From: G963663525 sp963663525
GTDB taxonomy: Bacteria > Myxococcota_A > SURF-8 > G963663525
Assembly: GCA_963663525.2 (NCBI GenBank)
Contig: CAXXHC010000001.1
Location: forward strand, 2,356,001 to 2,420,000
DNA length: 64,000 bases
Direction: 5' to 3'
The position numbers and the translations under genes are program-made. Below the pieces are notes generated by a model. The model saw only the letters and a program-made list of their open reading frames with translations. It had not been told where the DNA came from and made no database searches. Shown here piece by piece: positions 46,338 through 54,618 of the stretch. Position 1 is the first letter of the stretch. Every line of letters begins with the position of its first letter.

Positions 46338-47987
46338 ATGAAAATGGCGGATTCCACTCTTGCGCCTGGAAAAACCACAGAAGATTTCCGGCGTTTTTCC
46401 AACAGTATGCTCGCCTTGGCCGACCGGGGACGCATGACGCTGGAAATCCTCAAGGATGCCTCGTTCTCCTTGCTGGACCTGTTTTCCTGTGACGCCGTGG
46501 AAATCGCCACCACGGAAAAAAGCCGGGCTTTTCACTGCGATACGAGAGAACACGGTTCTCCCCGCTTTTTCTGCGAAACCATTCGGAATCCCGAAACCAT
46601 AAAAGAATTTCTACCGAAAAGCCTGCGCATCGCTCGTGATGTCGAAAGCGTCTCGCGCTTTTTCCTGCAAGAGTCCGGGATGGATGCTCCGCTGACCGCA
46701 GTATGCCGCGATTCCGAGGCATCCGCGCGGTTTCGAACGGTGGTGGTCATTTACCTGCCCGTAGGCGACCACATACGCGGCGCGGTGCTATTGGCCTACC
46801 GAAACGAAAGAAAAGAAGAACCCTGGCAGGCCGAAACTTTCGAGACACTTGGGCGATCCCTTGGGTTGGCGTTTTCGCACAACCAATCCCAATTCGAATT
46901 GCGTGAGCGGGTCAAAGAGTTGACCTGCATGTATGGCATCGCCAAGGAAGCCGTGCGGGGACCGCGAAAAATCGGCGAATCGTTACGAAAAATCGTTTCG
47001 CTTCTGCCTCCTGCTTGGCTGTATCCGGAGATCACCGAAGCCTGTATTTTCCTGGACGGACAGCGGTTTTGCACCGATGGATATCTGGACGGCGGCAAAA
47101 AGCTTTCGGCGGAAATCGAAGTGGACGGCGTGGTGCGGGGATGTGTCGAGGTGGCGTATCGCGAATCCCGACCGGAACTCGACGACGGCCCGTTTCTGGC
47201 CGAGGAACGGCATCTGATCGACTCCGTGGCGCGGGAGGTGGCGTTGATCCTCGAACGGCGGCAGGCACTGAAAGAGCAGGACCGGCTTCAGGAGCAGTTG
47301 CGGCACGCCGACCGCCTGGCGACCATTGGACAGCTTTCCGCCGGAGTGGCCCACGAACTGAACGAACCGCTGACCGGCATTTTAGGATTTGCGGAGTTGT
47401 TACAAGATCTTCCCGACATGCCGGAGGCTGGAAAACACGATGTGAAACGCATCGAGGCGGCGTCCCTCCACGCGCGGGAGGTGGTGCGCAAACTCTTGTT
47501 ATTCGCGCGGCAGGTTCCCACACGCCGCCGCCCGGTGGATGTCAACCGGGTGGTCCGCGATGTGCTGTCGTTTTTCGGCGGACGTCTGGCCAAGGACGCC
47601 ATCCGGGTAAACACCGACCTCGCCGCCGATCTCGCGCCCATCGTGGCGGACGAAGCTCAGGTGCGGCAGGTGATTTTGAATCTCGTGGTGAACGCCGTGC
47701 AGGCGATGTCGCCGGGGGGAACCCTCGAAATCCGCACAGCCAACGGCGAGAAAAACGTTCTCGTGGTCGTTCAGGACGACGGCATGGGCATGTCCCCCGA
47801 CGTAAAAAAGCAAGTATTTCTACCGTTTTTCTCCACGAAGGACGTCAACCTGGGTACGGGGCTGGGACTGTCGGTGGTGCATGGCATCATCCAATCTCAC
47901 AAAGGTCGGATCGAGGTGGATTCCGAGTTGGGAAAGGGAACCACGTTTACCATCGTTTTGCCGACGGAAGGAACGCCGGATGCCTGA
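46338..47987 (+). CDS. Soluble NtrB-like sensor histidine kinase
   Basis: 549 residues with no transmembrane helix. Two GAF-like sensory regions (about 20-185 and 190-305) precede a coiled linker, then the dimerisation/phosphoacceptor helix with His339 in SAGVAHELNEPLTGILGF. The ATPase domain has LNLVVNAVQAM (N box), VQDDGMGM (G1) and GTGLGLSVVHGIIQSHKG (G2). The order and lack of membrane spans resemble NtrB-type cytoplasmic sensors. Its stop overlaps the start of the sigma-54 response regulator, so the two are a cognate pair. Confidence 0.92.
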   Translation: MKMADSTLAPGKTTEDFRRFSNSMLALADRGRMTLEILKDASFSLLDLFSCDAVEIATTEKSRAFHCDTREHGSPRFFCETIRNPETIKEFLPKSLRIARDVESVSRFFLQESGMDAPLTAVCRDSEASARFRTVVVIYLPVGDHIRGAVLLAYRNERKEEPWQAETFETLGRSLGLAFSHNQSQFELRERVKELTCMYGIAKEAVRGPRKIGESLRKIVSLLPPAWLYPEITEACIFLDGQRFCTDGYLDGGKKLSAEIEVDGVVRGCVEVAYRESRPELDDGPFLAEERHLIDSVAREVALILERRQALKEQDRLQEQLRHADRLATIGQLSAGVAHELNEPLTGILGFAELLQDLPDMPEAGKHDVKRIEAASLHAREVVRKLLLFARQVPTRRRPVDVNRVVRDVLSFFGGRLAKDAIRVNTDLAADLAPIVADEAQVRQVILNLVVNAVQAMSPGGTLEIRTANGEKNVLVVVQDDGMGMSPDVKKQVFLPFFSTKDVNLGTGLGLSVVHGIIQSHKGRIEVDSELGKGTTFTIVLPTEGTPDA

Positions 47988-49332
47988 CGAACGTTGCGAA
48001 CCTCACAAGCCGGTGTCCATCCTTGTGGTGGACGACTCCCCCGACGCGCTGGACCTGATCCGTCGTCACCTGGAACCGCTGGGACACCGGGTGTATACGG
48101 TATCCGGCGTGCGGGAAGGCGTGGAATTGCTGGAAAACGCCGCCGTGGATCTGGTCATCACCGACCTGAAAATGCCCGAAATCGGAGGCATGGAACTGGT
48201 TCGCCACGTGAGGGAAAATTTCAAGGCGACGTGCGTCATGATGGTTACGGGATATCCCACCATCGATAGCGCCGTGGAGTCGGTCAAGTTGGGTGCGGAT
48301 GAGTACCTCGCCAAGCCGTTCACCAAGAAGGAATTGCTCGACGCAGTGGAAAATGTGCTGAAAATCCGGCGAGAACGCGGTTTCGAAAGCGCCGGAGACG
48401 ATGCCGTTGCCACGGCCCCGGATGGCATGATCGGTCGTTCGAGCGCCATGGCCAAGGTGTTTTCCGCCATCGAAAAAGCGGCAAAAGTCAAGGCCACCGT
48501 GCTGATTACCGGCGAGAGCGGCACCGGCAAGGAACTGGTGGCCCGCGCAATTCATTATCGGAGTCCACGTGCCTCCCACGCCTTTGTGCCGGTCAACTGC
48601 GGAGGAATTCCCGAAACTCTTTTGGAAAGCGAACTTTTCGGGCATCTGAAAGGAGCGTTCACCGGGGCGAGTGAGTCCCGCGCCGGATTTTTTCAGACGG
48701 CGGACAAAGGCACGATTTTCCTCGATGAAGTCAGCGAAACCGGTGTGGCGATGCAGGTCAAGCTGCTGCGCGTGCTTCAAGAAAAAGAGGTCTGCATGGT
48801 CGGGTCGTCCAAAAGCCAGCCCGTGGACGTGCGGATCATCGCCGGAACCAACAAAAATCTTGCAAACCTGATCCAAGTCGGACGATTTCGTGAAGATTTG
48901 TACTATCGCCTCAACGTGATCGACATCTGCCTGCCTCCGTTACGCGAGCGTGGAGACGACGCCCTACTGCTCGTGCGCCATTTCAGCGAAAAGTACGCTG
49001 AGGAAATGGGGCGCGACGTGCCGGAGTATACAGACCGCTCCCTGGACATGCTGAAAAAATACGCCTGGCCGGGAAACGTGCGGGAGTTGGAAAACCTCGT
49101 GCAACGGCTGATGGCGATGGTCGATGGCGACGTCATCGACTCTCCCGACCTTCCCGAAACCATGCGCGGGCAAGGGTTGCTGCAAAACACCTACCTGGAT
49201 CGCACGCTGGCCGAAGTGGAAGTCGAGTACGTCCGGCGCGTGCTCGAACACGTGCGCGGCAACAAGACGAAGGCGGCGGAAATCCTGGGCATCGACCGCA
49301 AGACGCTACGCGAGAAAATCAAAAAAAGGTAG
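47980..49332 (+). CDS. NtrC-family sigma-54-dependent response regulator
   Basis: 450 residues from ATG 47980 (GGAAGGAA site; overlaps the kinase stop). Receiver domain with acceptor Asp62 (LVITDLKMPEIGG). AAA+ activator domain with Walker A GESGTGKELVARAIHY, the sigma-54 contact loop LKGAFTGAS, Walker B GTIFLDEVSE and the R-finger region. C-terminal Fis-type helix-turn-helix NKTKAAEILGIDRKTLREKI. It is competent to activate the sigma-54 promoters found 3.5-4 kb upstream, though direct binding is inferred. Confidence 0.95.
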   Translation: MPDERCEPHKPVSILVVDDSPDALDLIRRHLEPLGHRVYTVSGVREGVELLENAAVDLVITDLKMPEIGGMELVRHVRENFKATCVMMVTGYPTIDSAVESVKLGADEYLAKPFTKKELLDAVENVLKIRRERGFESAGDDAVATAPDGMIGRSSAMAKVFSAIEKAAKVKATVLITGESGTGKELVARAIHYRSPRASHAFVPVNCGGIPETLLESELFGHLKGAFTGASESRAGFFQTADKGTIFLDEVSETGVAMQVKLLRVLQEKEVCMVGSSKSQPVDVRIIAGTNKNLANLIQVGRFREDLYYRLNVIDICLPPLRERGDDALLLVRHFSEKYAEEMGRDVPEYTDRSLDMLKKYAWPGNVRELENLVQRLMAMVDGDVIDSPDLPETMRGQGLLQNTYLDRTLAEVEVEYVRRVLEHVRGNKTKAAEILGIDRKTLREKIKKR

Positions 49333-49674
49333 GGCTGACGAGAGGTTGGCCGATTTGAAAGAGCGGTTTTTCTTTCCCTGGGCGGGTGCTTTTTCTGGGG
49401 GAAGCGTTTTACCCGAAAAATTCATGAAAACCGTAGCGAGACGCAGAAAACCGAAGGTATTTCACGAAGTTGGAACGATTTTCACCCGCAGGCATACTGA
49501 AAAGTCTGTCGAGGATGAAAATTGTGAAACGAGTGAAAGAACGAGAATTTTCAAGTCGCAGCAGGTTTTCATGAATTTTCCGGGTTAAAATTCTCTTGCG
49601 GTGGGCTCGCAAACGTGCTGAGGAAAAAGCGTGCAACTTTTCGGAAGACAAACGAAAGGGACGAACGGTTTTCC
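49333..49674. other. Intergenic region after the response regulator
   Basis: 342 bases with no terminator, repeat or gene that I can support. Confidence 0.4.
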
Positions 49675-50352
49675 ATGGGAGATGGCACGAACCAATACGA
49701 TCCGAATGTCTACGGGGCGTCGTTTTTCGCCGAATGGGGCGGAGACAATGCCGAGTATCGCCGTAGCGCGCGTGCCATGGCCGAGGTGATTTTCGAGCAA
49801 TATCAACCCTCTACGGTACTGGACCTCGGTTGCGGAGCCGCGATGCACGCCGGGCGGCTGGCCGAACTGGGCGTGCAGGTCACCTGCGCGGATGCTTTCG
49901 AGTGCCCGGCGGATCGGCGCGCCCCCAACATCGAGCGGGTGATTTCGGTCGATCTGATGGAACCCCTCGAACCGGCGTTTTTGCCACGGGCCGACCTCGT
50001 GTTGTGTCTGGACGTCGCCGAGCATCTGCCCGATTCCCATCACGACGTATTGGTTCGAAATTGCACGACTTTTTCCGATACCGTCGTATTCAGCGCCGCC
50101 CCTCCCGGACAGGGCGGCATCGGGCATATCAACGAACAGCCTCGTGGCTACTGGATCGACGCTTTTCACAATGTGGGGTATCGATACTGTCGCCGGGAGG
50201 CGGGCTGGCTGGACCGTCGCGCGCTGGCGCGTCGCGAGGAACTTACGTTGCGTTGGATGGCTACCCAGGCGGCAGTGTATCGCCGGGGGCTGAAATTTCC
50301 CTATCCACCGAGGGTTCCCAAAGCCCTCCCCATTGCGAAAGAAAACGGATGA
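49675..50352 (+). CDS. Class I SAM-dependent methyltransferase
   Basis: 225 residues. Motif I STVLDLGCGAAMHAGRLAELG binds S-adenosylmethionine. LVLCLDVAEHLPDSHHDVLV is the motif IV region common in methyltransferases that act on small molecules or sugar/lipid precursors. No hint of target. ATG 49675 is chosen because the preceding residues (Lys/Arg-rich, no homology) look like leader; the ribosome site (AAAGGGA) is a little distant. Its stop overlaps the SemiSWEET start by four bases. Confidence 0.85.
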   Translation: MGDGTNQYDPNVYGASFFAEWGGDNAEYRRSARAMAEVIFEQYQPSTVLDLGCGAAMHAGRLAELGVQVTCADAFECPADRRAPNIERVISVDLMEPLEPAFLPRADLVLCLDVAEHLPDSHHDVLVRNCTTFSDTVVFSAAPPGQGGIGHINEQPRGYWIDAFHNVGYRYCRREAGWLDRRALARREELTLRWMATQAAVYRRGLKFPYPPRVPKALPIAKENG

Positions 50353-50618
50353 ACGACTATTCGTGGCTGTTCTGGGTTCTGGGCTTGTTCGGTGCGTTGC
50401 TGACCTCCCTTTCCTGGGTGCCGCAAGTGTACAAGGGTTGGACCACCCGCCGCCTGGAGGATTTGTCCTGGCTCACGCTCGTGATTCTCGAAATCGGCAC
50501 GTTTTGCTGGTTTGCCTACGGAATTTTCCGCGTGGATGCCTTGATTATCGGTGCGAATGGGTTTATCGGTGGTTGTATCGCATCGTTGATGCTGATGAAA
50601 TGGCGGTTCAAATCCTGA
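50349..50618 (+). CDS. SemiSWEET-type PQ-loop sugar transporter
   Basis: An 89-residue, three-helix protein of the size of bacterial SemiSWEETs (85-95). Contains the PQ-loop motif WVPQVYKGWTTRRLEDLSW. SemiSWEETs dimerise to form a passive sugar pore; the substrate here is unknown. The ATG overlaps the methyltransferase stop, and AlkD follows by 25 bases, so the three form an operon of unrelated activities. Confidence 0.9.
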   Translation: MNDYSWLFWVLGLFGALLTSLSWVPQVYKGWTTRRLEDLSWLTLVILEIGTFCWFAYGIFRVDALIIGANGFIGGCIASLMLMKWRFKS

Positions 50619-50643
50619 GAAACGCAAGAGGCGAGGTAGACCG

Positions 50644-51333
50644 ATGCAGGCGAAAGACATACTCAAGCGGCTGGAAAGCATGGCCGAACCTGAACGTAAA
50701 AAAGGCATGGCTCGCGTGGGGATTTCCACCGATAGCGCCTACGGGATTGCGGTGCCGAAACTGCGCGAGATGGCGAAGGAAATCGGCAAAAACCACGATC
50801 TCGCCCTGGAATTGTGGAAGACGGGCAACCACGAAGCGCGGATGCTGGCGGGGTTCATCGGCGAGCCCGCACGTGTCACAGAGAAGTTGATGGAACAATG
50901 GGTGCAGGATTTCGATTCTTGGGACATCTGTGACCAGGTGGTGAGCAATCTTTTCGACCGCACGCCTTGGGCCTATGCCAAGGCCATGGAATGGAGCGAG
51001 CGCGAGGAGGAGTTCGTCAAGCGGGCGGGATTCGCGATGATGGCTTCCCTGGCGGTGCACGACAAGAAAGCGCCGGATGCGGTATTCATGGGACTGTTCA
51101 AGTTCATCGCCCAGGCAACGGACGACGACCGCAACTTCGTGAAAAAAGCGGTGAATTGGGCGTTGCGAGGGATCGGCAAGCGCAATCTCGCGTTGAACGA
51201 AATGGCGCTGGCCAACGCATACGCCATTGCGGAATTTCCTTTCAAAAGCGCCCAGTGGATCGCCAAAGACGCCATCCGGGAACTCTCCAGCGAAGCGGTG
51301 CAGGAGCGGCTACGTAAAAAAGCGGGACTCTAA
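50644..51333 (+). CDS. AlkD-like DNA alkylation repair protein
   Basis: A 229-residue HEAT-repeat protein of the AlkC/AlkD family. AlkD glycosylases remove bulky or cationic N3/N7-alkylpurines without base flipping. Seen here: YGIAVPKLREMAKEIGK and the catalytic-region DSWDICDQVVSN (Trp-Asp and the second Asp matching the AlkD active site), then AVNWALRGIGKRNLALN. Start preceded by GAGGTAG. Assignment to family is firm; activity on particular lesions is inferred. Confidence 0.9.
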   Translation: MQAKDILKRLESMAEPERKKGMARVGISTDSAYGIAVPKLREMAKEIGKNHDLALELWKTGNHEARMLAGFIGEPARVTEKLMEQWVQDFDSWDICDQVVSNLFDRTPWAYAKAMEWSEREEEFVKRAGFAMMASLAVHDKKAPDAVFMGLFKFIAQATDDDRNFVKKAVNWALRGIGKRNLALNEMALANAYAIAEFPFKSAQWIAKDAIRELSSEAVQERLRKKAGL

Positions 51334-51671
51334 GACACAGAAAAGGGAATCGGGACTCGCGGGTCATCTCCCAGGAACTTGTCATCTCGTTACATCTTTT
51401 ATCGCTCCTATGATTTCGCTTTAACCCCTTGATTTTTCAAGAAAATTGCGTAGGTCGGGTGATTGCTTCACCCGACACTTTTCGAAAATCACCCCTTTTG
51501 TCGGATGAAATCATCCGATCTACGCGGAAATACCGGTTTTCCCCACATTTTAGTTCCCCCTCCCATGCCCTGGGGAATCTCCTTGACATTTTTCGGCAGG
51601 ACGGGTAGCAAAAATATAGAAATAGTATTACGCCTCATCGGTCTTGCGCGTTTCCGCCGAAAGGAAGTTCC
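51334..51671. other. Intergenic region before the Ni/Co permease gene
   Basis: Contains the repeat at 51450-51523. A possible promoter is TTGACA at about 51582, but no good -10 follows at 17 bases. Nothing else seen. Confidence 0.4.
51450..51523. repeat. GTAGGTCGGGTAAT-family hairpin repeat
   Basis: Left GTAGGTCGGGTGATTGCTTC, then ACCCGACACTTTT; right AAATCATCCGATCTAC. Slightly diverged from 18299-18373. Confidence 0.75.
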
Positions 51672-52397
51672 ATGACTCCGGAGATTCTCGCGATTGCCGC
51701 CACCGCCGCATTTATCGGTTTCACCCATACGTTGATGGGGCCGGACCACTATCTTCCCTTCGTGATGATCGGACGCGCACGGCATTGGAGTCACCTGAAA
51801 CTTGCCGTAATTACGGTAATTTGCGGAATCGCGCACGTGCTGTCGTCCGTCGTGCTCGGCTTGATCGGCATTGCGGCGGGCATTGCGTTGGGCAGCCTCG
51901 AATCCGTCGAAGGCGTTCGGGGGGAGCTGGCCAGCTATCTGCTGATCGCCTTCGGTCTGGCGTACGGCGTGTGGGGCATTCGCCGGGGGATGCAGTCGAA
52001 ACCCCACAGCCACACCCATTTTCACACGGACGAAGGCGAGCACGAGCACACCCACGACCACACCCACGCCGATCACAAGCACCTGCACGAGGAAGAGGCG
52101 GACTCTTCCAACATCAATGTCAGTGTCTGGGCCATGTTCATCATTTTCCTGCTCGGCCCCTGCGAGCCGCTGATTCCCCTGGTGATGTTCCCCGCCGCCG
52201 AGCATTCGTTCATCGGTGTGGTTCTGGTGGCCGGAGTGTTCGGCCTCGTGACCGTTACGACGATGACCATCATCGCGCTGGCGCTGTATTCGGGCGTGAA
52301 AATCGTCTCGACCGCTTGGATGGAGCGCTACATCCACGCCATGGCCGGGTTCATCATCGCCCTGTCCGGTTCGGCCATCGCGTTTCTAGGGTTGTAG
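51672..52397 (+). CDS. Nickel/cobalt permease-like membrane protein with His-rich loop
   Basis: 241 residues, about six helices. The first helix carries H-T-L-M-G-P-D-H, the HX4-5DH metal motif of NicO/RcnA/UreH-type transporters. A 30-residue cytoplasmic or periplasmic loop (about 115-145) is very His/Asp/Glu-rich (HSHTHFHTDEGEHEHTHDHT) and would bind divalent metal. LLGPCEPLIPLV in helix 4 is family-typical. Efflux or uptake and the preferred metal cannot be decided from the sequence. It probably forms its own transcript. Confidence 0.85.
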   Translation: MTPEILAIAATAAFIGFTHTLMGPDHYLPFVMIGRARHWSHLKLAVITVICGIAHVLSSVVLGLIGIAAGIALGSLESVEGVRGELASYLLIAFGLAYGVWGIRRGMQSKPHSHTHFHTDEGEHEHTHDHTHADHKHLHEEEADSSNINVSVWAMFIIFLLGPCEPLIPLVMFPAAEHSFIGVVLVAGVFGLVTVTTMTIIALALYSGVKIVSTAWMERYIHAMAGFIIALSGSAIAFLGL

Positions 52398-52750
52398 ACG
52401 TTTTTCGACCGGGAAGTATTTTTCGTAAAAATCCAAGGTCGTGCAGCTTCTTTGCGGGGGTGCCCGAGGACGTTGCCTGATACTATTAACTTGGCAATAA
52501 TAGCATAGTGCCCAATCAAATCGTCATTCCCGCGAAGGCGGGAATCCATAGTATTTTCAAGGATCTGGACCCCCGTCTTCGCGGGGGTGACATGAAATGC
52601 TCCTGATATATGGTTGCCGGGTTGATAGATTTATTTTCCAAACTCCATCTCGGTGTTCCTATCGACAGATTTCCTGAGAATTTCATGTTGGTAATTCCAT
52701 GTCGGTACTCTATAATGGATGTGGGAATGGTCCGATATGGAGAAGATGAT
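52398..52750. other. Intergenic region with REP-like repeat
   Basis: Contains the REP-type pair at 52523-52591; no other gene or promoter is clear. GGAG at 52739-52742 is the ribosome site of the next gene. Confidence 0.5.
52523..52591. repeat. REP-like element (GTCATTCCCGCGAAGGCGGG type)
   Basis: Two facing hairpins: GTCATTCCCGCGAAGGCGGG followed by AATCCA, and TGGACCCCCGTCTTCGCGGG followed by GGTGAC. This type is widespread in proteobacteria. A single half is at 58628-58653. Confidence 0.8.
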
Positions 52751-53662
52751 ATGTGCCGAAGATCCGGAATTGTCGTATTCGCTTTTCTAGCATTTATTTC
52801 TACCTTCCTTGCCGCCTGCGACGAAGACTCCTCGAAAAGCCTTCCCTGGTGGCAGCCCAACACCACGCTTCCTCCCTGTGCCAATGGCGACAGCAAGGCC
52901 TGGACCGACGATTCCGCAGTCCTGAAGCAATGGCAAGACATTTGCTACGGCATCCGAGGGCAAGAGGATGATTTCAAAGAAGGTTATTGTGACAATGGCT
53001 GCCAGCTTTGCGGGCCGGTTACGGTACGATTCGAAGACGGCAACGCCGCCGTGTTTTGTGAGCAGGGAATTGCAGGTGCAATGGGGGGAGCTGCTGTAAT
53101 CAAAATAACGCCAGACTTTGGATTTCCAATGTTTTCAGGGAGTAGTACCATTCAACTCCCCACAGGATGGTACAAAGTAGGTTCGGGAGTATTTGAAAAT
53201 CTAAAAATACTGACATTCTACGAACTTGACCAGGGAACCGAGTGGAGTTCCTACACATTGGACTCGATTGTGGACCGAAGCCCTTCCTCCACGGTGTGCG
53301 AGACGATTACGGATCTGGAAACATGCATCGGCACCCATAACTCTCCCTACCATTGTATGCCGGTCTTCCGTTGGCCGATATACCACGAAGGCGAGACCTG
53401 CTCCGTGGAGTTGGACGAAGAGACCATCGAAGACCGCATGGACGACATCGGCTTCCTGGCCTGTAGAACGGTCGCAGAACCGGCCCAGAACCCGCTGAAT
53501 TCATGGCCGGATTACAACGGGGAAGAAATCCTCGGTGCGGCGCCGACGTACAAAGGCCCGCTTAAAAACACCGCCACGGGCGAATGCGTCGGCTTCGAAG
53601 ATTTCGAGTTCGCCATTCCCGACGGATGGGCCAAAGCAAACTGCTCGGAGTGCTCGGAGTGA
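52751..53662 (+). CDS. Cys-rich lipoprotein, tandem paralogue 1
   Basis: 303 residues with a lipoprotein signal (lipobox LAAC, Cys23) followed by an acidic DEDSS sorting stretch. The mature part starts SLPWWQPNTTLPPCANGDSK and contains many cysteines, including EGYCDNGCQLCGP, and ends with SECSE. No recognised domain. It has a close paralogue 46 bases downstream: the first 120 residues are about 80% alike by eye, the middle (residues 112-165) differs clearly, and the last about 134 residues are identical. Likely surface-exposed or secreted; function unknown. Confidence 0.8.
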   Translation: MCRRSGIVVFAFLAFISTFLAACDEDSSKSLPWWQPNTTLPPCANGDSKAWTDDSAVLKQWQDICYGIRGQEDDFKEGYCDNGCQLCGPVTVRFEDGNAAVFCEQGIAGAMGGAAVIKITPDFGFPMFSGSSTIQLPTGWYKVGSGVFENLKILTFYELDQGTEWSSYTLDSIVDRSPSSTVCETITDLETCIGTHNSPYHCMPVFRWPIYHEGETCSVELDEETIEDRMDDIGFLACRTVAEPAQNPLNSWPDYNGEEILGAAPTYKGPLKNTATGECVGFEDFEFAIPDGWAKANCSECSE

Positions 53663-53708
53663 TTCGCGAGCTTGCAATTCCATCATGAATGCAAGAAAGG
53701 GATGAAAT

Positions 53709-54617
53709 ATGGGTAGAAGTCACAAGTTTCTTTTTTGGGTTCCATTCCTACTTGCTCCGATTTTCCTCCTCGCCTGCAACGAAGACTCCTCGGAAAGCCT
53801 TCCATGGTGGCAGCCCAACACCACGCTTCCTCCCTGTGTCAATGGCGACAGCAAGGCCTGGACCGATGATTCCGCCGTCCTGAGTCAATGGAAAGACACC
53901 TGCTACGAGATCAGAGGAAGAAGAGACGATTTCAAAGAAGGCTATTGTGACAAAGGCTGCCAGCTTTGTGGACCGGTTAGGGTACGACTCGAAGACGGTA
54001 GATCCGCCGTGTTTTGTGAGCAGGGAATTGCAGGTTTAACGTCTTCACAGGAAGAAATCAATATTTCGCCGGGTATTGGATTTCCTGAGTTTACAGGGAG
54101 TTATTCCACTCAAATCCCTACAGGATGGTACAATACAAGATCTGGATTTCAGAATTTTGTTATTCTGAAACAATACGAACTTGAGCAGGGAACCGAGTGG
54201 GGTTCCGACACATTGGACTCGATTGTGGACCGAAGCCCTTCCTCCACGGTGTGCGAGACGATTACGGATCTGGAAACATGCATCGGCACCCATAACTCTC
54301 CCTACCATTGTATGCCGGTCTTCCGTTGGCCGATATACCACGAAGGCGAGACCTGCTCTGTGGAGTTGGACGAAGAGACCATCGAAGACCGCATGGACGA
54401 CATCGGCTTCCTGGCCTGTAGAACGGTCGCAGAACCGGCCCAGAACCCGCTGAATTCATGGCCGGATTACAACGGGGAAGAAATCCTCGGTGCGGCGCCG
54501 ACGTACAAAGGCCCGCTCAAAAACACCGCTACGGGCGAATGCGTCGGCTTCGAAGATTTCGAGTTCGCTATTCCCGACGGATGGGCCAAAGCAAACTGCT
54601 CGGAGTGCTCGGAGTGA
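53709..54617 (+). CDS. Cys-rich lipoprotein, tandem paralogue 2
   Basis: 302 residues, lipobox LLAC (Cys23). Same architecture as paralogue 1; the DNA over 54203-54617 differs from 53248-53662 at only about four positions, while the central segment (about 54035-54195) is diverged. This mosaic indicates recent gene conversion or a very recent duplication followed by change in the middle. It converges with the next gene with a single base between stops. Confidence 0.8.
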   Translation: MGRSHKFLFWVPFLLAPIFLLACNEDSSESLPWWQPNTTLPPCVNGDSKAWTDDSAVLSQWKDTCYEIRGRRDDFKEGYCDKGCQLCGPVRVRLEDGRSAVFCEQGIAGLTSSQEEINISPGIGFPEFTGSYSTQIPTGWYNTRSGFQNFVILKQYELEQGTEWGSDTLDSIVDRSPSSTVCETITDLETCIGTHNSPYHCMPVFRWPIYHEGETCSVELDEETIEDRMDDIGFLACRTVAEPAQNPLNSWPDYNGEEILGAAPTYKGPLKNTATGECVGFEDFEFAIPDGWAKANCSECSE

Positions 54618-54618
54618 C

